Part shown: piece after piece, positions 38,296-49,628 of the stretch | Layout of the letters: the number at the start of each line of letters is the position of its first letter | Position numbering within the stretch: the stretch's first letter is position 1 | Source: Cardinalis cardinalis | Taxonomy: Eukaryota; Chordata; Aves; Passeriformes; Cardinalidae | Reading direction: 5' to 3' | DNA length: 64,000 nt | NCBI GenBank assembly: GCA_014549065.1 | Contig: JACDOX010000119.1 | Location: forward strand, 1,052,467-1,116,466 | Position numbers and translations under genes: made by a program | The notes under the pieces: generated by a model | Told to the model about the DNA's origin: nothing | The model's input: the letters and a program-made list of their open reading frames with translations, nothing else | The model's database searches: none

Positions 38296-38307
38296 TTTCC
38301 CCCCTTT
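38296..38307 (-). other. Retroviral polypurine tract
   Basis: AAAGGGGGGAAA on the minus strand abuts the TG start of the LTR. In retroviruses this RNase-H-resistant purine run primes plus-strand DNA synthesis and always adjoins the 3' LTR, which fixes the orientation of the element. Confidence 0.85.
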
Positions 38308-38465
38308 AGAGTCTCAACAAGGCCTTNACCTTGTNGAGNCTCTNTTCTATTNNCTAATAATAGGCTGCCTTTGTNCCTTGTGGCCTGGCCAAAACCCTTC
38401 CTCAGTCTCTTTTTGCAGCTTTGTGAATCAGTGTCCCCTGGGACCTTGGAGAGCATCCATCCCAC
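38308..38465 (-). pseudogene. Remnant of retroviral internal region next to the 3' LTR
   Basis: A minus-strand frame of 75 codons (38465-38238) runs through this segment and into the LTR, with many unknown residues from the Ns. Because it directly precedes the polypurine tract it should be the last part of the provirus interior, either the end of env or 3' non-coding sequence. I cannot identify a domain. Where the internal sequence ends on the right is not visible, so the outer border is a guess. Confidence 0.4.
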
Positions 38466-40920
38466 TGTTGTGAAGAGAGGAACAGAAATTTGGGCTTTAT
38501 TTAGGAGTCATCCATCAGCCTCATGTTCTGCTGNGCCACTGTGACCTCTGTACAAAGGAATCAAGGGGCTGCTGGCCTTGGGAAGCACTCAGACCCAAAA
38601 CACATCCAAAATCTCTCAGGGAGAAGATGCTTGGCCACAGTCTGGAGGCAGACTGAGGTCCTCTGTTTGCTGCAGCCACCATGAATTCCTCACAGCATTG
38701 TGTCCTCTGCAGGTTCATCCCCTAAGGCCTCTTGGCTCAGACAGATGGCCAAAAAGGAAAGGATTTTCTGGCTGATTGCTTCTTAATTTCTTCTCCATTA
38801 TTTCCTCTCCCATTGTGCAGCTGCCTGTAGATCCAAGCATGCAGAGCCAGGCCTGTTCTATTCCTCAGGACNCAGTTTGCTTTCCTCCTTGAGGGGATCA
38901 TCAGAGATCATCCAACCCAAGCCATCTTTGAAAACAAACACTGAGACANCACCCACCTCATGTCTCCCTCTCTTTGTTCAAGGGGGGAGATGGAGCATGA
39001 ATCATAAAATGTCTCTCTTTAACTCTTTGCAGTTATTTCTAAGTATCACTGAAGGTGGTGTCGGTGGGCCTGCTCAGTCCTGTGAGATGTTTTTGTGGAG
39101 GAGTTAGTTACACATCTTACACCATCTGGAAAGAGAAATCAGCTGGGTTTTAGATGCAGTGGAGTCTGAGAATGATCCAGGGGATCTAAATGTAGAGTCA
39201 GGATTAACACTTGTGCCATTGATGGCATCAAGAATGNAGATTCATTACCTAGATCCTGGTTTGCAGTTTGATCTGTAGACTTCTCAACATTAAATGCTCC
39301 TATGACCCCCAAATTCATAAAGTGTTCACAGTCAAAACAGTCTTTGTGAAATGATTCCTTCTGTGGTTGGGATGATTCCAGGCAAGCAAGAAGCATAGCC
39401 ACACATTTGAAAGTTGTTCTGATTCATGATTTGTGCATTCTTGAGCTATTTCAGATGTCTCTTTTAAAATATTTTTAATTATGTGGAGTGAAGCTGTGCA
39501 CAGCATCCTAATTGTGTGGTGCATGACATGGTGTGAGGGAAGCCAGGGCTCTGTTCCCAGTGGTGCTTTTGTCACCTTGAACAAGGAACCTCTCCTTGTG
39601 TCCCTCCACACAATTTTCCCTTGAAAATTGGACCTGAAAGTTGTCTGGAGCTTTGCTGCTGCTGTAATTAGGAGTGATTTTCAAGGCTCTGGTGCACCAG
39701 CTCAGGAAATAATGCTGTACTCTATGGGGGCTTCTTTATTCTCCANTNTANGTTCTGAAAGAAATTTTTTTGTTGGCCAATTTGTTCAGGGCACGCAACA
39801 CCAGCTTTGGTTTTGGCAATGCTATAACAGACAGAATATGGTGTGTTTCCAACTATAGAGTTAACTAGGNTTATAAAAATTGATTTTTTTCCATGGCTGG
39901 AAGATTTTTTTCCTATGGTCAGACACAGTTTTTTCCCACTTACAGGATAAATTACTATTGTAAATATGTTGTAGTTGGATTAAATCACATTAATGCTTTC
40001 CAGTGCACTTTTGGATAGGGCAGTAGAGTAGGAATGCATAAATTGAAACATTTATTCTAAAAATACAGAAATGCTTTCTTCCTTCTTGAAATCTTACATA
40101 TGTAAGGCAAAATATTGCAAACATCCTCTTTCACAAAACGTTTACACCAAGACTGTCAAAATATATTAAAAAAAATCCTGTTCCACCAAAACCACTCTAT
40201 CCTTACAAAAATTTGGGATTGAGGAGACACTTTTTCAGAGAAGTAAATACCCTGAAGTAGGATTTTCTATTGTGGTTTATGCTCAAGTTGTCCACAGCCT
40301 TGCATGGAATGTGTGAACTTCAATTTTCCTTTTGAGCAATAAGAACATGTAAGCTGGTCCAGTCAAAATGAGATTCCATGAAAGAGGGATTACGTTTTCA
40401 GCAGTGAGACTTGCACCAGAAATTGTCTCCAAAGATCATGGTTTTCTCTCAGTTTGCAAAACTTAAGGTCTTCAAGAAGCAGTCTGAAGACAAATAAACA
40501 GCCAGAAATGTAAATACCAGGATAGAAGGGCAGAACCACAACTGATCCAGATCTATTTAAACTTTATTGATTTTTTTTCCCAAGCTGAGGATGTGGACCA
40601 CTATCTTTAACATCCATTAGTGGTGTATTTAAACAAAACTAAATAAAAGCTTGTAAACATGATTATAGTTCCTACAATTTCAGACCCCTCAGCATTTNCT
40701 TATTTTTATGCCTTTGATGCAATTCTGTTTTATTAATGCCCTTCCTGTGGTATTTTAATCCACTTCAGGGTACTGCAGAAGGGGAAGGCAGCTGCCTTTT
40801 GAAAGCATTACAAAAAACCTGGACAGATTTAAGGGTTCACAATGCTGCCTAAAACTACAAACAGCATTTCTCCTGCAAAGCTCAAAGTTTCAGATTTCTC
40901 AGCTGTATTATGATATTTTT
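38466..40920. other. Non-coding sequence, possibly partly retroviral at its left edge
   Basis: Somewhat higher GC up to about 39100, then AT-rich unique sequence. A GATCATC...CCAACCCAAG stretch near 38896 is faintly CR1-like but was not accepted. No gene is recognised. Confidence 0.45.
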
Positions 40921-40970
40921 TAACACTTAAATTTTTAAACTTAACACTTAAAGTTTTAACACTTAAATTT
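40921..40970. repeat. Three-copy short repeat (TAACACTTAAA)
   Basis: TAACACTTAAA or a close variant occurs three times within 50 bp with short T/A-rich spacers of unequal length. It looks like local slippage or a degenerate tandem repeat. Confidence 0.85.
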
Positions 40971-43900
40971 GCTGACAGCAAAGGTTAAAAAGACTTTTCT
41001 CTTTGGATCAGCCTAAGAGTTAAAAGGCACTTTTTGTGCTGTTCCCCAGAACATCTGGCACTGCCACAGTCAACAGATTGGTATATTTTTTTTTTTCCAT
41101 TATAGTTGAACCCCAGTTTTGAAACTTATCCATGAATTTATCTATCAAATCCATCCTCAGGCACACAAATAAGGGTGACCTGATGTTAAGGACAGGAAGA
41201 GATGACTGGAGGCCAGATGTGGTTCACATATACTGCACAATTTATGAGTTTTGATTAGCTTTGTGATGTATTTTAATCAAACAATACTTAGAGTATGTGG
41301 GGTAAGTCATAAACTGTAAAGTTGAACCAGTGAGTTACAATTATTCCAAGTCAGTCTCAGAGGGGATATCAGGAAAANGAGTCTGGATGCAACCTATGAA
41401 AAAGCTGAATTTTCTAATCTCTAGCAAANGACACTGCAGACTGAAAAACCTGCAGAAGAGAAAAGAAACTGCTGGATACAAGTTTNTTAGCTTAAGGAAT
41501 GGCAAAAGTGAAAAGGGAGCAGAATGAATGGTGGTTATAGACACATTAAAAATCATATAAGAGAATTATTTGATAGCTGGAGAGGTAATTCAGGTGTAGG
41601 GCCATCCAAGATGAAGGAATTATATGNAGAAAAATGTTGACTGGAAAAGAAACCAGGCACAGTACAAAGAAACCCAAACTGCTAAAGTAAGTTTTCTCAA
41701 AATATAAGGGATAGGACTGGCAAAAAATTTGAGGCAGATCGTTCAAAGATGATTTTATTTCATTCCTACTATACCCAAGAATTTTTGTGCTGTATATAGC
41801 AATGACAAGTTTTTTGCAATCTCTGCAGTCCTTGAATCAGTTTGTGTCAAATATTATATGCTTCCAAACAGGAGAGCTGNAAACCCAGGCTGCCAGCAGA
41901 GCTGCTTGTTTGAGGAAAAAATACCTTTAAATAACAGGTTGGGTCTGGGGCTCTGCAGAGCTTCTGAAGCACCTCACAGATGGCTTTTCAGGTTCAGTTT
42001 CCAAATCCCACAAAAGCTAAAGATTTATGTTCACTGTGAGCCAGGAGAATGGAGCCAGTGCTGCAGGATCATAAGGACAAGGAGCTCAAGCATGAGCTTC
42101 AGCTCCACAATGTGCATTCAGCTGTGCAACCCATCAGAAAGTTCTAGAAAACGACTCAGATATGATTATGAGGGCAAGAATTGTTCATGTGTCTTTAACA
42201 TTTTGCTTTTACTTTTTTTTTATGGCTTAGTAATGATTTTTTAATTTTCGAGGTCACGAGTTAATCAGATACTGTCAAATGACTGTTGGTAAAATCTTCC
42301 CACTGTTCTGAGATAGTTTGTGTAAAATAATGGAAATTATTTAAATCTTTTTTAAAGATTTTTTTTTNAANNNTTNNTTTTTTGAAGAAATCTGATACCT
42401 GGCAGATGCTGTGCNCTGTGGAAGAGCACAAAGCTGAGGCACGTGGCTGGCTCAGCAAAGGTCCATGAGTTGTCCTGGTTTTTTCAGACTCATTAAATAT
42501 TTCAGACTATAATTTAGTGGCAGATTTACCTTCCCCATGGCAGAAATACTTTTCTTTGTATGAAATTTTATGTATTTAATGTGAAGCTTAATAATTCTAA
42601 TTTGTGAAANTTAAAATCAAGTATGTATTTTACTTCTGTGCTGCTATGCTTTTGTACTAAGAACGTGTTTAGATTTGGGAAATTCTACACAAAAATTATG
42701 TAAAAGCATTGAGTACATATTAATGTATGATAAACAACTAAAATTATAAACANGATATTGTCATTTATTGCAGTTTNNTNATGGGNTTTTCCNTNTTCCT
42801 CTTTTCTCCTTTTTCTCTGGGTGGGAATTCTCTAAAAGCACTTCTCTACTCGGAGAAGTTGACAGTCATGGCAAAATAAATTCCCTGAATGAATTCCTAC
42901 TTGAATTCTGATCCATTAATAATTTTATTTTGCAGTAGTTGTCTTGCAACTACTTTGCTTTGCTTGTGAGAATTTTCCCACAGGGGTGAAAAATTCTGAT
43001 GTAGTTGGAGGAAGTTTGGAAGTGCATCTCCTTTGCAGAGAATGTGCATGAAGTACCTGTTTTGTAGCAGCTGCTGTGGGAGACAGCAGTGGCCAGGACA
43101 GGGAGTTTCAAGGCAGAAGCTTTTGGAAGCAGAATACCACATAATTTTTGTGCTTGGGTTTGTTTTGTACAGTGAGGAACAAAACATTGGCAGCATTTAC
43201 CACCAGAACTGTCACAGACTGTAAATCTTGCACCAGAACTAAAAAAGCCCCAAATTTCTACTTTCTAAAGGTTGCTTTTTTTATTGTCTAGCTGCCTATC
43301 TTTTTCCAATACCTATCTTTCTCATTAATATAAAATCTACAATACCTTGACCTGCAGCAGCTATTATTTTAAACCCTAAACATCCTGATTTTTCAGTGCA
43401 TGTTCATTTCTCACTTATCATGGCAAAATCACATGGAAAAGAGACTCCAAAATACCATGGGGGAATATTCTACTTAATTCTGAGTAAGTCTTCATTTCCA
43501 ACTTGTTTAATAATAGTTTGGCTTCTTTTTGCATACTTAAATAACATTTTGTTCATAAAGTTATTTAATGACTTGTCTTCTGCCAAACTCTTGTAGAAGG
43601 TTCTTCATTTATCCATTACTCATTATTCAGTCAAGTTATAAGCATACTTTTAATGAAATTTCATTCATTTTCTGGAATTATAAAATCAGGATTGTTTATG
43701 CTACGTGGTGCTTTCCTAGGGGAAACATAAAAGGCATCTTTTCATGATTATTTGTATTCCAAAAAAAATTCTTGTAAATAAAGAGGTCATCAAAACTCCA
43801 ATCTGGACAACTTGTCATGGCCAACCTGGTGGAATCCTGGTTGTCCACTCAGTCCTTGAGGGGAGCCTGGAGACTGATCAGGATTTGTAGACTCCCAAGT

Positions 43901-44039
43901 CTGGAATTTGCTGAGCTGAGCAGGTTTTTCTTTGCTGCCTTGCATTGTCTGAAGCTTTTTATTCAATGTAAGGCAGAGCCTGGCGGAAGCACTGCTGGGG
44001 TNATCTCCCAGTAAATGATTTCCCAGAGTTCAGGGCATG
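40971..44039. other. Non-coding unique sequence
   Basis: N-rich homopolymer patches lie at 42367-42380 and 42777-42796. The longest frame (41858-42244, 128 codons) has no recognised domain. Confidence 0.5.
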
Positions 44040-44580
44040 TGACAATCAGGCCTGTGCTTTATAATTGTTTCTCACTAATTAGCTGGCTCACACACTGTTG
44101 TTTTCAGCTCTCAATTTGTCTCTCNCTTTTGTGATAATTTGTCTAATTTTCCATTTTTCTTCCTGTTCCCCCACAACAGAAAGGAAAGCAGGCTTTTCAC
44201 AACCAAAATGTTGTGTGAAACCGGGGCTGCCTGGGGTGGCTCTCAGGATCTTTATCTGCAGAGCACATCATGGACTGAGGGGTGCTGCTGCCACGTTATT
44301 AATGCTGCTCTAATTAGGCCGATCAGTTTTAATTAGCACGCTGTCATGTAACAATCTCATAAAATACTTTGTGTAAGAAAATTGATCTGGCTCTAATGCT
44401 AATTAGTTTGCTGGGCTCCCTACCTTATAAATGGGAATTGATTGCTTCCCTTCAACCCCTCCTTCTTTCCTAGTCAATAATTCTCCCATAAACTCCGTAT
44501 TCTCTTTTTTATTTTTCCCTCCTCATGTGACTTTTTTTTGTTGTCCCTTTGTCTCTCTCAATTAATTCTGACCATAACCC
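44040..44580. promoter_or_regulatory. Cluster of homeodomain-type sites, candidate enhancer
   Basis: Three perfect palindromic CTAATTAG sites lie at 44075-44082, 44310-44317 and 44399-44406, with a TTAATTAG at 44329-44336, a further AATTAATT near 44560 and an ATTAAT near 44297. TAATTA is the core bound by many Antennapedia-, paired- and LIM-type homeodomain proteins, and palindromic arrangements favour dimers. The stretch 44290-44450 also keeps isolated CpGs (ACGTT, GGCCGATC, GCACGC) in an otherwise CpG-poor background and has no transposon or gene signature. This resembles a developmental enhancer or conserved non-coding element. Function and conservation are inferences. Confidence 0.4.
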
Positions 44581-45275
44581 CATCTCTAGTGTAACCTGAA
44601 AAGAAGAGGGCTTTATCACTTGTCAGAGAGAGCCTTCCTCAGTTAAATTCTTTTTTCCTCTCAGGAATTTGCCAGATCAGAGGCCTGAAATCCTCAGGAC
44701 TCTTTCAGAACCAAAGCTGACAGGGTTAGGCCCAGGTCAACCCACTCGTAAATCAAAGCCAGTGCAGAGCTAAGGCTGTACCTTGAATGGAAGATTTTTA
44801 AAGACAGCAGCATTAACATTACAAAAGAAGTATTTTATTGGGTCTCACATGGGATTTGTTTGCTGCTAGTAAACTGCAGAAGAGTGAAACAACAAGGTTA
44901 ATAAATAGCAGAGTGAGCAACAAGATAAATCAACTACTCCTCGGTGCTCTTAAAANCTCCTTGAAATTGGGAATAATTTGGCTAATTGTGAACATAGTGA
45001 TGCCTAGAAAAGACTGAAAATTCTGGCTATGTAAATTTAAAATGTTGTTCTGATTCAGTTCAACTTTCAGATTTTTAATAGAAAGGAAATTAAGATGCAG
45101 AGGCAAAAGCAACTGCTGAAATTTTGTTTGCTTTTGTTCTTCCTTCCTTGTTTGGGATATTTTTAAGAAAAAAACCCAAAATTAAACCACAAAGAAATAA
45201 GAAATAAGAAAAACTAACAAAAATTCTGAAGGATTAAATGAAAATTTTATTTTTCATTTGCCTTTAAATTTTTGT
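44581..45275. other. Non-coding unique sequence
   Basis: No element or gene is recognised. Confidence 0.5.
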
Positions 45276-45318
45276 TGACACATTGGCTAAAATATATTTT
45301 TGACATATTGGCTAAAAC
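45276..45318. repeat. 25-bp partial tandem duplication
   Basis: TGACACATTGGCTAAAAT is followed 25 bp later by TGACATATTGGCTAAAAC, two units of a diverged tandem duplication. Confidence 0.85.
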
Positions 45319-48300
45319 TGGTANGGGATTAGGTGCATATGTAGATACTGTAAGTACCAATGGATCTGGAATTGATATAAGCAATATCTGCTGTGCCATG
45401 TTGGTTTTTCCGAATGGCTGTTGATGCTTTGGTGTCTCCAGGCACTGTGGGAATGGCCTTTGGGACTCAACATTGATATTTGACAATTACACAGCAGGTA
45501 CATGCACAGGAGTGCAGGGAAAATGTCTTTGCGGTGTCCCAGGCTTGTATTCATCATCCCTTCCTTGTGTTTAATAAAAGTGTGGCTGTCTTGCAGTCAG
45601 TGTTTGCAAAGCCAAATCTCTTAAGCCTGGCTGTACCTGCACTTCTCTGAATCTGTCTCCAGAGCACCTTTTTAATGCATTAGACATGCACACATCACAA
45701 TCCATCTCTTTTCCTGGCCAGCTCAATATTTGCTTCTGCTGTTGCAGTACAGCTGATGGGAAGGAAGNAGGAGAAGGATCTCTGGTTATTGAGTGATCAG
45801 TCATTGTCCATTTTTGCTCATAGTGACATTTGTCATGTTCAAAGGTGATGTTTTCCTCCTACTTCTTGATGAAATAAAAATCTAAAGGCTGCTATAATTT
45901 GATGAATGTATCTGTGTCAAAGAAATACTCAGAGACATTATGTAGGATGTCAAATTATATTTTTATGCAATTTATTAATTTTGGGAATAGATGCTTTCTT
46001 AGTCTTGAACTAATTCTCTTTTCATTAGAATATATTTTTTTTTTCCTTTTTAACTTGTGGCTACCTGCTAAGACATGTTGCTTCTGCTTTAAGCTCTTTG
46101 AAAGTAATATCAAATGTCAGTATGTATGAAAAAATGTTTCCTAACTCTCTGGAAAATGTTCATCTATTTAAAAAGAAGGAATTCTAGTTTATTTTACTGG
46201 AGATATTATAAAATGTGAAAGAAAGAGGAGAAAAGTAAGGAGCCATTTGAACTAAGTGAAAATAAATTTTTATAATTTGTAGTAAATTTGGCCCTGAAAT
46301 TATTTGCTAATTCCCATCTGATCAGCATCATNCTTCTTTCCTTTTTCCAGAAACATTGTTGAAACAGCAATTAGGACTATATCTTGCTAATGTGGTAAGT
46401 CCAAANGAGTTTTTTATTTTGGTTACGTCAATATCTTGATTTCCCTTCCATCAGGACACATCTTAGTTTCCTGCAAGGTCTGAGGAGTTGGTGATCGATT
46501 CCCAGCACATTCTTNCAATCCCTCTAAGGGAGATGCTGAAAATACTCTGGTTTACATCAATCTGCAAATGAAGCAATGACTCTGAGGATGAGAAATCGTC
46601 GTAAAAGGGAAAGGCCAGGATGAGAATCTCCTTATTCAGTTCAGTTTACAACTAAAGTCTCCCACACCNGGTTTGTCCTGCAGGAAAAGCCTAACTTCTC
46701 TAACCACAGGCTNGCTGAAATCTCTGAGCAATGGAAAATTTGCCGGAACAGACACATAAATGAAACTTCTCAGCAATTGCCTTCAGCTTCTAATATTAAA
46801 CTCGTGTGTATTTGGACATTGNTGAAGTCNTGGTGCCTTTAATAGACCTTTTAATATAGGTGAAACCTATAAACCCTTAAAAAATTTTAAACCTTTGAAT
46901 ATAGGTAAAATTAAAGTCATCTCACTGCTTCTTGTAGATCTCAGACTATGATTTCACAAAATTATAGATGCCAATGGTCTTTTATCTAGAGGAGATAAAT
47001 TCATGCATTTTCCCATCCTGAACCCTTTTGCTCGGGGTGTTGCTGTATTCTCTCCAACACCTGCCACTTTCATCCCAAAGCTCTCCCAGCATTGTGAGGA
47101 ATAACTAAGAGAGGTCAGGGTTTGCCAAGTGCTGCTAAACACAACCCTTCTATCTGTGTGAAAAAAAANCTCCAGGATTAAATTCAGGCACCACTCTGAG
47201 GGAACTGACAGGAAATTTTGATTTTGACTGCAGGATATCATTAAAAATATTTTCCCTGCTGTGCCATATGAGGCTTAATTAAATATTTGTTCAAACAGCC
47301 TGAGTTTCTCCAAATGAAAGGATGTAGCATGAATATATTAATATAATTTGGATACCTGAGCCTCTGAAATCTTCCAGTTATCAGGAGTAAAAGAAGACTT
47401 GGCCTTGTAAGGCATTTTTGGGGGGTCTGTCCTGAGGTCACAGGTGTCACTAGAACATGGCAGGATTACACAGGAATTGCCATAAATTTGTGGTCTCTGC
47501 TGCTGTCTCTTATTTCTCTACTGGGGTGAAGCCAGAATTTAGAATTTCAGAGTTCTGGTNTGGAAATCTGTGTCATGGGGGCATCTCTCTCCACAGAGAG
47601 GAGGAATTCCCTTCTCCCAATGTCTTTGTGCTNCACATGATTTTCCAGAAGGGTTTTTTAGTGTGATCCTGCACTGTAACTAACAAAGGAGTTTCCCTAG
47701 ATACTCTGGGCTACCCATGAGTGTTGTGTAGTGTAGGATAGAAGTCATAGATTTCTGTCACCTCTCACTCAAAAAGAGCAAAGACAGAAAGCNTTGGAAG
47801 AAGAAAAGGGTAGCCTACAGATACATTAAAATATACATGTGTTCACACACTTCTAAAAAATAAAAGTGGGCCAGGAGGAGGCAGGAATTTTATATATATT
47901 TTTATTTTTTAATAGAAAAATATTGTCCTACTATTCTGAATTTTAAGGTGCTCAGAGTTTATGAGGCTTTTGGTTAGTGAGTCAACATCTTAATTTGCAT
48001 AGGCGTGATTTTTCACAATTATTTTATTTGAAAACATGTCATAGCAAAACAAGTTAATNTCTCCATTGATTTAATGTACTGTCTTGGTTGTTTTGGTTTT
48101 CTTTTCTAAAATATGTTATTCANCCTTTTAATGCAAGGAATGAGATCATGATGAAGTTAAATGGAGACTTTATTGATCCTAATGCATGTTTGCATATGAC
48201 AGAGCAGAAGAATGAAAAGAGAAGAAGAAAACAACTTGGGCTAATGTTCAACAACAGTGCTGATGTTGCTGCCAAGATGTGATGAGTGACTCTTTGAATA

Positions 48301-49610
48301 TTTATCTCAGATTGAGGAGGATGCTAAATTTTCCTAGCTTTAAAACAACCTGTGAGTGTCTGAGGGTCCCCTTAGCTTCAGAGTNACTGTTTATAGCGTT
48401 TGTTGTGTGTACTCTCCAAAATTTATCTGATCTTTACATCTAATGTGCACATCAAAAATTCCACTGCCAGCTGCCAAAAAATGAGTGCAATGTCACTAAG
48501 GGGTCACATTTAGAGTTATGATAGAGTTGGGGACTGTGGCTTTATCAAAGCACAGAGGGGTTTGTACAGAACCTTCAATAGCAGAACAGCTGAGAAAATT
48601 CATTTTCTGCCTTCGTGATGTCTGGCTGGGCCCCTGCTGATGTCATAATTCTATCAGTCAATAAGATATTCATAATTTTTGAGCTCAAACAGGGAGTGGA
48701 GCAGAACAGTCCCACATTTGGGGATTCAGATTGGACCTTGGGTACACAATTGCTGAGGGGAAAGGGACAGAGGCTCTTCCAGGCCTGGAGCTTGTGCCCT
48801 GCCCAGGTCTGAATCCATCAGCAGGGACACTGAATGTGCCCAGGAAAGGCATACAAATATCAAGTTTACAAAAGTAAGAGGAGACAAAAGCAAATTGGTT
48901 CAAAACCAGCGTCTGAGCAAATGGAAACAAACTGACTATTTCATTTTGGAGAAAAGTCTGTGGCTGTTTCCTCAGCTGCAGGAGGGAGCTGAGTCCCTCG
49001 AAAGAAAGGAGAGCCGCTTAAAAAATGTACAGAAGAAAGGGGCAAATAGGTTTAAATTGCTGCTTTGGAAAGAGCCAAACATTTCTGTTGTTACTGCAGT
49101 GGGGAGGCCAGGGAGCAGGCACATTGCTCTGCCCTGCTGCTGCTTTTGTTTCAGCTCTTTTCTCAAGAAGGAGGGATTGCTCTTAGGAGCAGTATCAGTA
49201 GTTGCTGTAGCTGATACATAAATTGTGGGGGGTGTTTTTATTTATTTTGTTTTGTTTGATTTTTTTAANTTTTTTTTTTCAGTTCTGATTCAACATGAGC
49301 TGGGTTAGAGGTAGCGTTGGGAAAGGCCTTGAGAAAAGGAAAGGGGAAACTTTGGAGGCAGAGTTTCTTGCTGGGAAGTGACCTGCAGGCTTTGGGGAAG
49401 TTGTTCTGTACAGATGGCCTTTTCCATCTGAAATCACCTGCTGTGGAGGCAAGGACCTGGAGACACACTCTGCAGCTCCCCGCTCATGCCTGAAATCAGC
49501 TAATCTCTTTCCATGGTTTCCCAGAGCATGGAAGTTTACTTTCAGTAAGCTTGGAAAGACACTGATTTAACGAGAGGGAGAATCTTAGGTTGTAATTCCC
49601 CATTGCAGAA
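45319..49610. other. Non-coding unique sequence
   Basis: The 108-codon + frame at 48895-49221 was examined; its first half is Lys/Glu/Leu-rich but matches no family I know. No transposon is recognised. Confidence 0.45.
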
Positions 49611-49628
49611 TTTTTTTTTTTTTTTTTT
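49611..49628. repeat. Poly(T) run, 18 bp
   Basis: Eighteen consecutive T residues. On the minus strand it could be a poly(A) tail, but no retroposed body is recognised upstream of it on that strand. Confidence 0.95.

Noticed and set aside
38880..38960. GATCATC...CCAACCC stretch resembling CR1
   Set aside because: The similarity covers too few bases, the flanking GTTGGAA...GACC block is absent, and there is no ATTCTATG-type tail.
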